Shown here: in pieces, positions 1-9,405 of the stretch
Position numbering within the stretch: the stretch's first letter is position 1
Layout: every line of letters starts with the position of its first letter
DNA from: Candidatus Saccharimonadia bacterium
Lineage (GTDB): Bacteria; Patescibacteriota; Saccharimonadia; Saccharimonadales; 2-12-FULL-41-12
Assembly (NCBI GenBank): GCA_023263015.1
Contig: JALQXV010000087.1
Location: forward strand, 1-36,140
DNA length: 36,140 nt
Direction: 5' to 3'
The notes under the pieces: generated by a model
Seen by the model: the letters and a program-made list of their open reading frames with translations, nothing else
What the model was told of the DNA's origin: nothing
The model's database searches: none
Program-made: the position numbers and the translations under genes

Positions 1-1384
1 GTCGCTGACCAATAACCGTTCGCACTGTTGACGCGATCAGGAACGGCTCAATACCCATATCAAGTAGACGTGGCAAAATACCGGCTGCAGAGTTGGTGTG
101 TAGCGTGCTAAACACTAGGTGCCCTGTTAACGCAGCCTGAACCGCCAACTGAGCGGTTTCTTTGTCACGGATTTCCCCCACCATTACTACGTCAGGGTCC
201 TGACGCAAGATAGAACGCAGACCTGAAGCAAACGTTAATCCGACTTCGGCATTAACCTGAATCTGGTTAATACCATCCATCTTGTATTCAACTGGGTCTT
301 CAAGGGTAACAATGTTAATTGTGTCGCTTTTAATCTCGTTAAGAAGTGCATACAAGGATGTGGACTTACCTGAACCGGTTGGTCCTGATGTCAGAATCAT
401 GCCATTGGAGTTTTCGAGCCCCTTACGAATTGTGCGTAGTGCTCGACCGTGGTAACCCATATCTTCTAGTTTTAGGCTGGTACCCGACTTATCAAGCAAA
501 CGAATAACTACTTGCTCGCCCCATACCACTGGCGAAATAGAGATACGGAGGTCGACTGCCTTGTTCCCTACTGCAACTGTAAATTGACCATCCTGTGGAA
601 TACGATGTTCATCGATCTTTAGGTTACTTAAAATCTTAATACGAGAAATAAAAGCTGGCTCAATATTCTTTGGCAGCTTCATAATTTCTTTTAGCACACC
701 GTCGATACGACAGCGGATCTTAAGCTCTTTTTCGAGTGGCTCGATGTGAATATCGCTAGCACGACTCTTGGCCGCATACTCAAGAATAGTTGAAAGAGCT
801 TTACTAATTGGCGAGTCCTGAACAATCGTTGTGATCGTCTTATGTTCGTCATTAGCTGGCATTGCCTGCGTTGTCTCGGCTTCAACACTTAGCGAGCTCT
901 TAACATCGTTACCAATCGTCTTAGCTACGTCGGCCTCAACGTCCTCGGCGTACTGCTCAAGTATGTGGCGAATACCCTCTTCACTAGCTGTATAGACCTT
1001 TAACTGCCGTCCAATACGATTAGACAGGAAGTCTACCGCCTGCACGTTATCGGCATCAAGCATAGCAACAACTAGCTTTTGCTGGATCTGGCCAAGCGGC
1101 ACCGCCATATAACGTTCAGCAATATCCTTAGAAAGCAGCCGCAGCACATCCTTTTCAATACGCGCATCAAGTAAGTTCACATATGGTACGTGGTTTACTT
1201 TAGCCATGACTTTTGTCAAAGCCTCATTACTGACCAACTTCTGGTCAACCAAATAGCCAAAGAATGGCTTGCCTTCTTTATCGGCACTCTCTTTAGCAGC
1301 ATTCAATGCTGGCTCAGCAACAATACCCTCACTAACTAAGGTTTCTTCGACTTGTTTCTGGCTCGCTGCAGAAAGAACATTCAC
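1..1384 (-). CDS. pilB: Type IV pilus assembly ATPase PilB (3' end outside window)
   Basis: Hexameric cytoplasmic ATPase of the GspE/PilB family that powers pilus extension. Translation from a GTG at 1384-1382 gives at least 461 residues. The first ~150 residues look like the MshEN/GspE N-terminal domain. The ATPase core follows, with Walker A GPTGSGKST near residue 333, and the later DPDVVMVGEIRD (Walker B) and ALTGHLVFSTLHTN (His box) motifs. The C-terminus, including any zinc-binding tetracysteine, lies beyond position 1. The GTG is chosen because an in-frame TAA lies just upstream (1396-1394) and no in-frame ATG precedes the conserved N-terminus; AGG at 1399-1397 is a weak ribosome binding site. 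It is the last visible gene of pilM-pilN-pilO-orf-pilB. Confidence 0.95.
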   Translation of the reverse strand, partial: MNVLSAASQKQVEETLVSEGIVAEPALNAAKESADKEGKPFFGYLVDQKLVSNEALTKVMAKVNHVPYVNLLDARIEKDVLRLLSKDIAERYMAVPLGQIQQKLVVAMLDADNVQAVDFLSNRIGRQLKVYTASEEGIRHILEQYAEDVEADVAKTIGNDVKSSLSVEAETTQAMPANDEHKTITTIVQDSPISKALSTILEYAAKSRASDIHIEPLEKELKIRCRIDGVLKEIMKLPKNIEPAFISRIKILSNLKIDEHRIPQDGQFTVAVGNKAVDLRISISPVVWGEQVVIRLLDKSGTSLKLEDMGYHGRALRTIRKGLENSNGMILTSGPTGSGKSTSLYALLNEIKSDTINIVTLEDPVEYKMDGINQIQVNAEVGLTFASGLRSILRQDPDVVMVGEIRDKETAQLAVQAALTGHLVFSTLHTNSAAGILPRLLDMGIEPFLIASTVRTVIGQR

Positions 1385-1397
1385 AACGCAAAGTTAC

Positions 1398-1634
1398 CTA
1401 AAATGGGTTAGCGTTAGCGTCTTCACCAATTTTAATCAATTGTGTTGGGTTGACCGCATCTTTATTGAATACTTTAGGGTCAGCTTCTTTAAACTCTGAA
1501 CTAATTGGCGAAACTTTTTCAACGGTTAGCTTACGATTCTTGTCGCCAGTAAAAAGTTTTTGGGATAAGAACAGCGAGAAAATACCCGCGATAGCGGCAA
1601 CAATTATAATTACTGCAAAGTCTTTTTGTTTCAT
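1398..1634 (-). CDS. Small single-pass membrane protein in the pil operon
   Basis: A 78-residue protein with a short basic N-terminus, one membrane segment at about residues 7-24 and a polar C-terminal tail of about 50 residues, expected outside the membrane. Its ATG overlaps the pilO stop as ATGA (1634-1631), and pilB starts 13 bases after its stop, so it is translated as part of the pilus operon. I do not recognise a family. Position and topology suggest a PilP-like or other accessory subunit of the PilM/N/O alignment complex, but no PilP signature (lipobox, beta-domain) is visible. Confidence 0.8.
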   Translation of the reverse strand: MKQKDFAVIIIVAAIAGIFSLFLSQKLFTGDKNRKLTVEKVSPISSEFKEADPKVFNKDAVNPTQLIKIGEDANANPF

Positions 1635-2299
1635 TTTGCCCTCTCCGACGTGATATCAAACTTCTTAGGTGGCTGGAAGTATGTTTTTGCGTTCACATTT
1701 AACTTCACACCCTGCGCATTTGACGTTAGGGTTAACTTATTAACCTGGATTGGTCGTATTGATCGCTCAAATAACTTGAGTGCATCTTTACTGGATTGTG
1801 CAGAAGCATCAAGTGTGACACTAAATGGAATTTCTACAACTGTCGGGCTTGAAGATGGCTCTGCAGCCGACTGAGTTAACTCATCGTCGCTACCGGTTAA
1901 GCCCGAAACTTTGTAGTCCTTAAACATCTTAGTAAGGCTAGTTGTTAAGCCTGGGAAGTCATATTTACTTGGTAACGCATCAAGTACGATTCGCGGGTTT
2001 TCGCCATCAAGGTCTCCGGTACCGTCAGCTGCTCCACCAAGAATATTTGTCTTTTGCTCGGCAAAGGCTTGATATGAATTCCTTAGCTTCTCTGCCTCGG
2101 TAGCATTCTTTTTAACTTGCTTTAGCGTAGCCTTTTTCTTGCTTATAACACCCGCTTGGTAACTACTCTGACTTAATAGTGACTTCGATGCTACAAGCGA
2201 AAATACTGTCAAGAATGAAGCAAGCCCAATAACAATAAGAATTGTTGTATTGTCTTTATTAATAGCCAATTGCTTAAGAGATACTCGTTGTGCCGCCAT
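1631..2299 (-). CDS. pilO: PilO-like inner-membrane pilus alignment protein
   Basis: A 222-residue bitopic protein: short cytoplasmic N-terminus, one membrane segment at about residues 19-39, a coiled-coil-like stretch (KKKATLKQVKKNATEAEKL), then an outer alpha/beta domain ending in NVNAKTYFQPPKK, the strand pattern typical of PilO. PilO pairs with PilN to link the cytoplasmic PilM/PilB machinery to the cell envelope. I chose the ATG at 2299 because it has a strong AAGGAGG at 2315-2309 and lies just after the pilN stop. An in-frame start at 2335 would overlap pilN and has no comparable ribosome binding site. Sequence identity to textbook PilO is low; assignment rests on topology, length and operon order. 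Confidence 0.82.
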   Translation of the reverse strand: MAAQRVSLKQLAINKDNTTILIVIGLASFLTVFSLVASKSLLSQSSYQAGVISKKKATLKQVKKNATEAEKLRNSYQAFAEQKTNILGGAADGTGDLDGENPRIVLDALPSKYDFPGLTTSLTKMFKDYKVSGLTGSDDELTQSAAEPSSSPTVVEIPFSVTLDASAQSSKDALKLFERSIRPIQVNKLTLTSNAQGVKLNVNAKTYFQPPKKFDITSERAK

Positions 2300-2300
2300 A

Positions 2301-3017
2301 TTATTGACCCTCCTTCTTTTGAGGTTGTGATTCAAACAAGTTAGCCGGCTTTTCTGTCTCTGAGCGGGTTGAAGTAATCTTTGGAACTGTTAAGGTGACT
2401 GCCTCTTGGTTATTTTCTGTTGCAACCTGAGTAAATATTGCTGGTTCGAATGAGAATGTAATACTATATGCTGCTTTATCACTAGAGCCTGTTCCATCAG
2501 GAATGGTATAGCTTGCAAGCACAACGTTCTTAAAGGCTTTTTGTGAAGAGTCACTGCCAGCAACCTTATACTCTGTGAACTTGACTGTATCAACAAATTT
2601 ATTGATCACAATAATGTCTACTGCGTTTCCAGTTATGGTCATTGTACTGCCTTCAAAATCTACAGCCACATCAGATATAGTTGCTTGATTAGGGGTAATC
2701 TTTGTTAGATAGTCCGATAGCCTTGATGCAACAACTTTTTTATCGTGCAGTTCAGGCAAGCTATTCAGTTGATTCTGAATTGTAAGAATCTTATCCAAAT
2801 CTTGAATAGACTGCACTTTTGTAACATTAGTTTTAATGTCTTTGTCTAAGTTCTTAATTTCACGAGTCTGGTTAACTCGTACGAACAAGAATAGGATTAC
2901 AAAGATCGCTAAACACGCCGCTGTGATTATTGCCGATATAAACATAATTAAGCGTTTGCGGTAGCGCGTCTTAATGTATTCAATCTTTACGTCTGGGAGG
3001 AGGTTGAACTGAATCAT
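2301..3017 (-). CDS. pilN: PilN-like inner-membrane pilus alignment protein
   Basis: A 238-residue protein starting MIQFNLLPD, the hallmark PilN N-terminus that binds PilM (consensus INLLP). One membrane segment follows at about residues 23-47, then a coiled region and an outer ferredoxin-like domain. The C-terminal ~30 residues are polar and Lys/Glu/Gln-rich. The ATG at 3017 is chosen because GAGAGG lies about ten bases upstream and the INLLP-type motif normally sits at the extreme N-terminus; an in-frame ATG at 3026 would start inside the last pilM codons. It forms a heterodimer with PilO and recruits PilM. Confidence 0.9.
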   Translation of the reverse strand: MIQFNLLPDVKIEYIKTRYRKRLIMFISAIITAACLAIFVILFLFVRVNQTREIKNLDKDIKTNVTKVQSIQDLDKILTIQNQLNSLPELHDKKVVASRLSDYLTKITPNQATISDVAVDFEGSTMTITGNAVDIIVINKFVDTVKFTEYKVAGSDSSQKAFKNVVLASYTIPDGTGSSDKAAYSITFSFEPAIFTQVATENNQEAVTLTVPKITSTRSETEKPANLFESQPQKKEGQ

Positions 3018-3018
3018 A

Positions 3019-4059
3019 CTATTCATTCCTCTCCGCTAAACCAACAGCAACACCAAAGTGGTTAGACAAGGCCATTAGCTCGTTCTGACGCTCTAGACCG
3101 TACTGAACATTACGCCACGCATTACCAATTTCGACATTAATACCGAATTTGTTCGCGATGTGCAGTGGGAATTCTGGTAGCGCCGATGCACCACCGGTCA
3201 TAATAATTCGTTCAATCTTGGTATTGTTATAGCGAGTCTGGAAGAACTTAATTGATTTATCGATGTCACCCATCAAAAGATCTACCGTACCAACAATCGC
3301 TTGGTACACCTGCCCTTCCAGCTTTTGCTGGCTCAAACCAAATTTAAATACAAATTCTTGAGCTTGCTTATCATCAATATTAAGGTTCTGCTGTGCAGCC
3401 TTAATAATAGCTTCTGAACCAGTTGGGATAGCGCGCGTTAAGCGTGGAATACCTCCCATAACAACTACGATATCGGTGCTCTTGCTACCAATATCGATGA
3501 CCATTTGTGGCTCAGTTGAAAGCGGGTCTGTAACAGAACGAACTAGGGCGAGGTTATCTGACTCAAACGCAATCACATTAAGACCAAGTGACTCTAACAT
3601 GTCTAGACGGTCTTCGATGAACGCGTTAGGTACACTAGAAAGCAATACTTCTACCTTGTTTGGGTCAACTGGTGAATCACCAATATGCGCCCAGTCAAGC
3701 TTTGATTCCGATAGTGGAGTCGGAATCAAGGAGTCGGCTTGGAACTTAATTGTCTTGGCAAGTTCTGCTGCAGATAGTCGTTCAATATCAACCACGGTAG
3801 TGAACACACGTGACGAAGGCAAGCCGACTGCAACGTTTTTTGTAGTGATCTTAGCCTGATCAAGCATAGTTCTGATCTGCTCAGCTATTTTTTGCTGGTC
3901 GGCTTTAGCATCACTTAAGGCAACCTTGCTATCGATTGGAGTCATCGCATAACGCATTAGTTGCTTAGATTTAGGGTTGTTTGTTATTTGGACAGCTCGT
4001 ATAGCACTCGTGCCTACGTCCAAGCCAAAGAATTCAGATACCCCACTCAGTAAACTCAT
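3019..4059 (-). CDS. pilM: PilM, actin-like pilus assembly ATPase
   Basis: A 346-residue cytoplasmic protein of the FtsA/PilM actin-like fold. Visible are the phosphate-1 loop GLDVGTSAIRAVQ near residue 13, phosphate-2 MVIDIGSKSTDIVVV near residue 187, and the adenosine-motif region IIMTGGASALPEF near residue 286. PilM binds ATP and the N-terminal peptide of PilN, forming the cytoplasmic ring of the type IV pilus machine. It is the first gene of the pil operon; the 89 bases before it carry an extended -10 (TGATATACT, 4132-4124). Length matches the family. Confidence 0.95.
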   Translation of the reverse strand: MSLLSGVSEFFGLDVGTSAIRAVQITNNPKSKQLMRYAMTPIDSKVALSDAKADQQKIAEQIRTMLDQAKITTKNVAVGLPSSRVFTTVVDIERLSAAELAKTIKFQADSLIPTPLSESKLDWAHIGDSPVDPNKVEVLLSSVPNAFIEDRLDMLESLGLNVIAFESDNLALVRSVTDPLSTEPQMVIDIGSKSTDIVVVMGGIPRLTRAIPTGSEAIIKAAQQNLNIDDKQAQEFVFKFGLSQQKLEGQVYQAIVGTVDLLMGDIDKSIKFFQTRYNNTKIERIIMTGGASALPEFPLHIANKFGINVEIGNAWRNVQYGLERQNELMALSNHFGVAVGLAERNE

Positions 4060-4123
4060 TCTTATCTAATCCTATTCTTGCTGCTTTTTCTTCTTTTAAT
4101 GTTATTGGTTACTATTCCCTGTC

Positions 4124-4132
4124 AGTATATCA
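4124..4132 (-). promoter_or_regulatory. Extended -10 promoter for the pil operon
   Basis: Minus-strand TGATATACT reads as an extended -10 (TGn + TATACT). No good -35 is seen 16-18 bases upstream, as expected for the extended class. A start near 4117 would give a leader of about 58 bases before pilM. The alternative is read-through from the upstream surface-protein genes. Confidence 0.5.
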
Positions 4133-4148
4133 TACCGCTCATGCTTTT

Positions 4149-7100
4149 CTATAGCACTGGAGCTAAGATCGAGATGTACTGATAGTCACCGCTTGTTTGG
4201 GTACTATTGGCACGGAATACAGGTGGCGAAAGGTAGACTTCTGGGCTGAATTTAAAGGTTTCTGCAGCCTTAGTGTTGTTAGCTTCTTCCCTGAAGAGTG
4301 AGTCACGAAGTGAATAACCAGTTCTGTTAAGAACAACTCTCTGGGCTATAAACGAGCCGTTAACCGTTAGTTGGCGTCGTGGTGATGAGGCAGGATTATC
4401 CTGAGCACCACACTCAGTAAATAGGCTGGTTGGTGCTGTAACTGGGTTATCGCCAGAGCTCTCTAGAGCACATGTATAAATTCGGCCGCTATTTGATCGT
4501 GCATCTGGTTGAGCAATATAGGTCCCATCCAATTGAGTAACATCGTTATCGATATAAATGTTACCTTTTACAACCAATGTGAAGTTAGGAATACTTGCAG
4601 TGCCTGCACCGTAACTTGTCCTGTACATCAAGTTGTTTAAGATAAAGACATCGCCATCTACATACACAGTGTGTCGTCGATCGTACTGAGCAACATTACT
4701 ACCGACAATCCGCAGCTTATTGCCAGATATATTACGCACTGTCTGCTTCTCATTTTCTAGATTGAATGGATCAATACTTGCTGTTGAAGAAGAAACATTC
4801 TTTCTATCGTTCTCAACGAACTGAGTGCTACTGAAGTAGTCTGGCATACACCAACCGTCGCCCGACATGTTTCCACCCAAGAGCGGATCGTTTGACTGCG
4901 CAGGTGCCGAGTTATTGTGTGCAAAAGTTAAACCTTTTGGCTCTTGTACGTTAGGAGGGCCGGTACGTGTACTCGCTGTTGTGTAGCCTCGAATCTCTCC
5001 AAGAGCAAAGGCAGCCAACTGACCACCGGAACCACTCTGTCCGTCGGGGGCACCACTAATGTGGTACTGCATTGGTCGCATGAATGAAAGGATCTTTGAA
5101 TCGGTGCGTCCACAACTAGTTCCAAAACCGCCACCGGCAGCAACGTCACCACCATACGTCCTTATGTATGGCCTATTTACTACAGAAGGAGTTGGGTTAC
5201 AGATTGCACCCGCTTCACAAGGACGACCACAACTATTCGCTTGAGCCGGACCTTCGTTGGCATACTTTCCGTTACCTGGGCCTCGCCAACCATGGCCATA
5301 GTCTAGTGTTATATAAACACAGTAGATATCACCTAACTGGGATGTATTAGCTGGGATGTTATAAGTGTCCGTATAGTCTCTGTTCCCGAAATTCGTTGTG
5401 TCGTTAAATGGTCCAAATGGTATTGGCTGCTCTGCTCCACCCTTTGGTCGCTTATAAAAGTCTCGTCGGGCATTGCTATCGACATCAACTCCACGCTGAG
5501 TAATTGATGTCCGGAACTCAGCCTGCGTAGGGCTTTCTGCATTATCTAATGAACCACGAGCCGCTGCCGTAAAGTCGTATCGCTGATACGCCTCTACTTC
5601 GGTCTGACAAATGCCTCCGAGCGCCATCCTGCCCCAGAAATCAGGGTAGCCTGCTACTGTCGTGACACCTCTTGTCCCTGGTGCAGTAAACGTCATGGTA
5701 GACGTCGCACTACCACCGCGAGGGATATTAAGGTACGGATCATAACTAAAGTCGAATGGTGGATAGTCGTAGTTACCACCTCCATCGGTCATCGTTAGCT
5801 GGTTGCCCCCAAGGGAGTCAGGTATGCCTAGATTCTCGGTTACTGCTTGGCCGGCTAGGCTCCACGTACCGGTACCGCCTCGTGGTTTTTCAGGGTGGTT
5901 ATATACGAATACCGGTATTGCTGCTGCGGGATTATGAATTGTCGCATTCACGTTGAAATTCTCGCCAGCTTTAACGCCCTTATCTGGTGAACCTGGCAAG
6001 TTTTCAATAACGTCTAAGCTACAAGAAGCCTGTAGACAGCCACCTTCAACTTCAGCGCTGTAATACCACCTTGGGTTTGCGTCCCCGCCGTTGCCATTAA
6101 CAACATCGTATGCACCGATATGCATCGCCCATCCGTTATTAGCACCATCTTCGTTGCCCCATGGCCACGGAATCGTATAGCCATCATTTATGTCATCGAC
6201 ATGCCAATCCCAGTTAGCATCGCCGACATCTGCAAATGATTCAACGCCATTGCCATCTACATTTCTATGGAAGAAACGAGCAAACACCTGTAGGCCGTAC
6301 CCTCCGTCTTGAGGATCATCTATGTTCTGTATTGTTACGCCACTACATGTAACGTGAAGCGTGAAGTGAGGCGGAGTCGGTGGAGGCTGACAAGGGTTAG
6401 GGCTTCTACCATAGGTCTCACGGTCTTTTTCATGCCATGCATTCGTTTGCGTATCCTGCACTTCTAGGATGAATGTTATCCTCCCATTTGAGTACGCATC
6501 GTAAATACCAGCAAGACCTGGGACACTATAGTTTTTATATGCAGTTGGGTCCCCTGTATGTGTTCGTTCTGATATAACAGAACTTGTTCCGTTACCGCTA
6601 CTGTTTATGCGACTAACACGTATCTTGGTGTTATCTGTTGGATCCCGATCATAGCCCCTCAAGCGAATATATTCAGATCCCTGCAGGCAAACAACTTTAT
6701 TAATATCACCTTCCGGCTCAGTATTGAACTCACATGAACCATCTGGGTCACGTTCATACGGTGAAACCATCTTAATAGCATTGCCACCGTCGATACCAGT
6801 CCAGCGAACTTCATAACTGTCATATTCCGGCTCCAATCTAATACCAATACGGCCATTCTTCCCTTGACCTCCAACATTATCAACTGGGTCTAGTTTATAA
6901 GGTTTGTTCGAGTTTTTCTTCTTTCTCACTATTTGAATCTTGGCATTCTTATTACGATTGTCGCCGTTGCCATCGTCGGCATCATTCCACTTAAAATAAA
7001 CAACACGTCGAGCCTGCAAATCGCTACATGCTGGATCAAATGTTACTTCATAAGGGCTGCCCGCCCAGACAGTGAATGAGCTATTATCATCCGTACCATT

Positions 7101-7595
7101 AAAATCAGACTCAAACTTACGAGGGTTCTCTAAGGGTGTGATAGTAGAAAGCGGAAGCGGAGATTCAGCGTATACCTTGAAAGGTTGATGACCTTGCCCG
7201 TTAATTTTTCTAGCGACAAGTGTTCGGTTGACTGCTGTATTCTTAAAAATAAGTCCTCGATAATTTTGACCATTATCTCCCCGGTAATTCTCGCAGTCGC
7301 TATTGCTAGATTTCGTAACACCATCATATGTGACTGACATACCGGCAACACCACCAGTTTGGTCGTCACATGCACCATCAACAATGACTGTTGCTCTGTT
7401 AGTATTTTGGCCTTTTATCTTGAGGCGTGTTTCAGTCGCGCTAATATTTGCATTAGGACCTTGGATTGCAACAGACAAAGATCGCCCAAAACTTTCACTA
7501 TAGGCGTACGCAACAGACGTGTTAAGGAACAGCCCTCCTAGCACTGAGACAAATCCAGCGATAAGCAGCTTATGGTATATATTAAGTCGTCGCAT
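4149..7595 (-). CDS. Giant secreted surface protein (1148 aa) beside the pil operon
   Basis: An 1148-residue exported protein. Residues 1-31 are a signal peptide (basic MRRLNIYHK, hydrophobic core, AYAY cleavage region). The rest is Asn/Gly/Thr/Asp-rich with many cysteines and several beta-sandwich-like blocks, with a proline linker PPPTPPHF near residue 403. The last ~200 residues have repeats such as VYVDGDVFILNN, LVVKGNIYIDND and LTVNGSFIAQRVVLN, which look like beta-helix turns of bactofilin or pilus-associated proteins. No C-terminal anchor or sortase motif is seen. Its ATG overlaps the stop of the upstream membrane protein (TAATG) behind GGAGG, so the two are co-translated. Adjacency to pilM-B suggests a pilus-linked adhesin, analogous to PilY1 but not homologous by any motif I can see. 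Confidence 0.85.
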   Translation of the reverse strand: MRRLNIYHKLLIAGFVSVLGGLFLNTSVAYAYSESFGRSLSVAIQGPNANISATETRLKIKGQNTNRATVIVDGACDDQTGGVAGMSVTYDGVTKSSNSDCENYRGDNGQNYRGLIFKNTAVNRTLVARKINGQGHQPFKVYAESPLPLSTITPLENPRKFESDFNGTDDNSSFTVWAGSPYEVTFDPACSDLQARRVVYFKWNDADDGNGDNRNKNAKIQIVRKKKNSNKPYKLDPVDNVGGQGKNGRIGIRLEPEYDSYEVRWTGIDGGNAIKMVSPYERDPDGSCEFNTEPEGDINKVVCLQGSEYIRLRGYDRDPTDNTKIRVSRINSSGNGTSSVISERTHTGDPTAYKNYSVPGLAGIYDAYSNGRITFILEVQDTQTNAWHEKDRETYGRSPNPCQPPPTPPHFTLHVTCSGVTIQNIDDPQDGGYGLQVFARFFHRNVDGNGVESFADVGDANWDWHVDDINDGYTIPWPWGNEDGANNGWAMHIGAYDVVNGNGGDANPRWYYSAEVEGGCLQASCSLDVIENLPGSPDKGVKAGENFNVNATIHNPAAAIPVFVYNHPEKPRGGTGTWSLAGQAVTENLGIPDSLGGNQLTMTDGGGNYDYPPFDFSYDPYLNIPRGGSATSTMTFTAPGTRGVTTVAGYPDFWGRMALGGICQTEVEAYQRYDFTAAARGSLDNAESPTQAEFRTSITQRGVDVDSNARRDFYKRPKGGAEQPIPFGPFNDTTNFGNRDYTDTYNIPANTSQLGDIYCVYITLDYGHGWRGPGNGKYANEGPAQANSCGRPCEAGAICNPTPSVVNRPYIRTYGGDVAAGGGFGTSCGRTDSKILSFMRPMQYHISGAPDGQSGSGGQLAAFALGEIRGYTTASTRTGPPNVQEPKGLTFAHNNSAPAQSNDPLLGGNMSGDGWCMPDYFSSTQFVENDRKNVSSSTASIDPFNLENEKQTVRNISGNKLRIVGSNVAQYDRRHTVYVDGDVFILNNLMYRTSYGAGTASIPNFTLVVKGNIYIDNDVTQLDGTYIAQPDARSNSGRIYTCALESSGDNPVTAPTSLFTECGAQDNPASSPRRQLTVNGSFIAQRVVLNRTGYSLRDSLFREEANNTKAAETFKFSPEVYLSPPVFRANSTQTSGDYQYISILAPVL

Positions 7596-8215
7596 TATCG
7601 GGAGCCTCCATCATCACTTTTTACAAATTCTTGGAGTTCAGGGCTTAAAGACTGCAAATCTTTAGGCTCCTTGTTCTTTGGGGCAGAATTTGGATCAGCA
7701 ACATAACCTCTGAGCACCTTTAGTGTTGCGTCCACTGAAGGTATGGCTTCTTTGTCGTCTTGATCTTCACTTGAAACATACAAAGCTCGCAACTGTTCAT
7801 AGCTAGACAATGCTTCAGGATATTGATTTAGCTCGTAATAGCAGCCTGCTCTGTAGCTTACGAGTGATATGTTGTCTGATGGATTGTCGTTATCTGACTT
7901 AGCATCCTTTAGCTTCTCCACTGCAGTTTTGCAGTTCTTCTCATCCATTACTTTTCGCAGCTCTTCTCGACTAATAGTCTTGTTCACGTTACTTGGCTGC
8001 GAATTATCTTGAGACTTTTTATCAAGAACGCCTGTAAGCAATAAAACAATACAAATTGTTGCTAGCGCAATAATTGAAATTCCTAATACAATACGTTTCT
8101 TATACTGTTTTGCTTTTAAATTAAAAGACAAGGTCTTTTTAGAACTACTCGAAGCAGTCTGATCTATGACCTTGTCTTTAGAATCTTTAGCTAGCTTTGT
8201 TTTTCCAAACTTCAT
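7595..8215 (-). CDS. Membrane-anchored protein with TPR-like outer domain
   Basis: A 206-residue protein: about 41 Lys/Ser-rich cytoplasmic residues, one membrane segment at about 42-63, then an outer helical domain. The part LVSYRAGCYYELNQYPEALSSYEQL resembles a tetratricopeptide repeat (AxxYxxLxxYxxALxxYEQL). It is coupled to the 1148-residue surface protein by a TAATG overlap, so the two probably work together, perhaps in anchoring or assembly. The tail is acidic and ends KSDDGGSR. I do not recognise a named family. Its own promoter is listed at 8242-8270. Confidence 0.78.
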   Translation of the reverse strand: MKFGKTKLAKDSKDKVIDQTASSSSKKTLSFNLKAKQYKKRIVLGISIIALATICIVLLLTGVLDKKSQDNSQPSNVNKTISREELRKVMDEKNCKTAVEKLKDAKSDNDNPSDNISLVSYRAGCYYELNQYPEALSSYEQLRALYVSSEDQDDKEAIPSVDATLKVLRGYVADPNSAPKNKEPKDLQSLSPELQEFVKSDDGGSR

Positions 8216-8241
8216 TGGTGCCCTTTGAGTATCTAGGGCAT

Positions 8242-8270
8242 ATTGTACATGCTTAAAGCGTAAGCAGCAA
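8242..8270 (-). promoter_or_regulatory. Promoter of the TPR-like/surface protein pair
   Basis: Minus strand TTGCTG (8270-8265), 17-base spacer, TACAAT (8247-8242) preceded by TG. A start near 8235 would give a leader of about 20 bases carrying AAAGGG before the ATG at 8215. Confidence 0.6.
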
Positions 8271-8287
8271 CACCGTTATGTGAACTG

Positions 8288-9376
8288 TTAGCAAATCTTC
8301 TTTGGAGCAGAAGTGAATGTTCTAGAGCCTGACTTCATAACATCACTGCGGCCGTCCGCATTGTGCTGGAAGGTTTGAGATTTCATTGCCACGAAACGAG
8401 ATATAACTTTAACTCGTGCTCGAACGTTCTTTCCGCCGCCTACGCAAACACCTTCTACGTTAGGGATTGTAACTTTTGGCTGGAGGTATTTTTCTGGAGC
8501 CTTATAGCTAAATGATAGTATTTCGGGAAGACTTGTAACGTGGATTACACTGTTACCAACTTGCTTAAAGGCCTTGCCCTTACCTTTACTTACTTGCACG
8601 CTTAGTTCTTGATGACTTTGTCCAACTTTGTCGCAGTACTCTACGCCGCCACCACTCCAAACCTTAGCACTAACAGACTTGTTAGCCTTGTTATAGGTGA
8701 ACGTAGGATTAGGTGTTTGATTCTTAGGATCTTGAGGGCATGTATCAAATAGTGCCTTGCCACTTCTGTCGCCAAGCCACTCATTTGAGCCTCGCAATGG
8801 ATCGCTCTGGAAACTGGCCAATGGACCAGCAGTGCCAGCTGACTTAAGACTAGAAAAATCTACTGCCTTAAAGCTTGGGCAGAAAACTGCATCGGCTTTG
8901 TTACCGTCTTTTAATGTGATCGACTTAAAGCCAATCTTGTAGCTAGTTTTAGAAGGAGCAGGACATACATATGAGACTTGAGTACTTCCATCAGGAAGCT
9001 GTTGGGCTGATTCAACTTTTTGCGTTACATCTGTGCTTACACCAGGGATAGAATTAATCACCTTAGCGCCAAACTGGTCAGTTGTTACAGGATCGCCTAC
9101 CTGAGCGGCTCGTACTGCAGGCGTCAGATCATCTATATATAGGTTAGTTGCACTTGATTCTACTACCTTAGCTGGTGCGGCATTCGCTTTTGATACACCG
9201 ATTGCTGCTGTTGCTGCAAGCGTTGCACCAAGTGCAGACGCTGCTACAAATAATCTATTTTCTGCCAATCCGGCAAAAAGTCCGCGTTCGGCTGTTGCGG
9301 CATCGCCTAAATGTGCTACACTTAAGTCTTGCCCTTGAGTCAGAACAGCTTCGTGGGAAAAGTCTCGTTCATTCAT
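8288..9376 (-). CDS. Secreted protein of unknown function (362 aa)
   Basis: A 362-residue protein with an unusually long N-terminus (about 40 polar residues) before a hydrophobic Ala-rich segment (about residues 41-58) and a likely cleavage site after KANA, so it is exported or anchored. The mature part has a handful of scattered cysteines and ends with a terminal Cys. The ATG at 9376 is chosen over a TTG at 9400 because AGGAG lies 8-9 bases upstream and because the promoter start site falls near 9399. It stands alone between two short gaps, and sits behind the only perfect consensus sigma-70 promoter I found in the window. Family unknown. Confidence 0.75.
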   Translation of the reverse strand: MNERDFSHEAVLTQGQDLSVAHLGDAATAERGLFAGLAENRLFVAASALGATLAATAAIGVSKANAAPAKVVESSATNLYIDDLTPAVRAAQVGDPVTTDQFGAKVINSIPGVSTDVTQKVESAQQLPDGSTQVSYVCPAPSKTSYKIGFKSITLKDGNKADAVFCPSFKAVDFSSLKSAGTAGPLASFQSDPLRGSNEWLGDRSGKALFDTCPQDPKNQTPNPTFTYNKANKSVSAKVWSGGGVEYCDKVGQSHQELSVQVSKGKGKAFKQVGNSVIHVTSLPEILSFSYKAPEKYLQPKVTIPNVEGVCVGGGKNVRARVKVISRFVAMKSQTFQHNADGRSDVMKSGSRTFTSAPKKIC

Positions 9377-9405
9377 CTCATGATCTCCTAATATTGTCAA
9401 TTCGC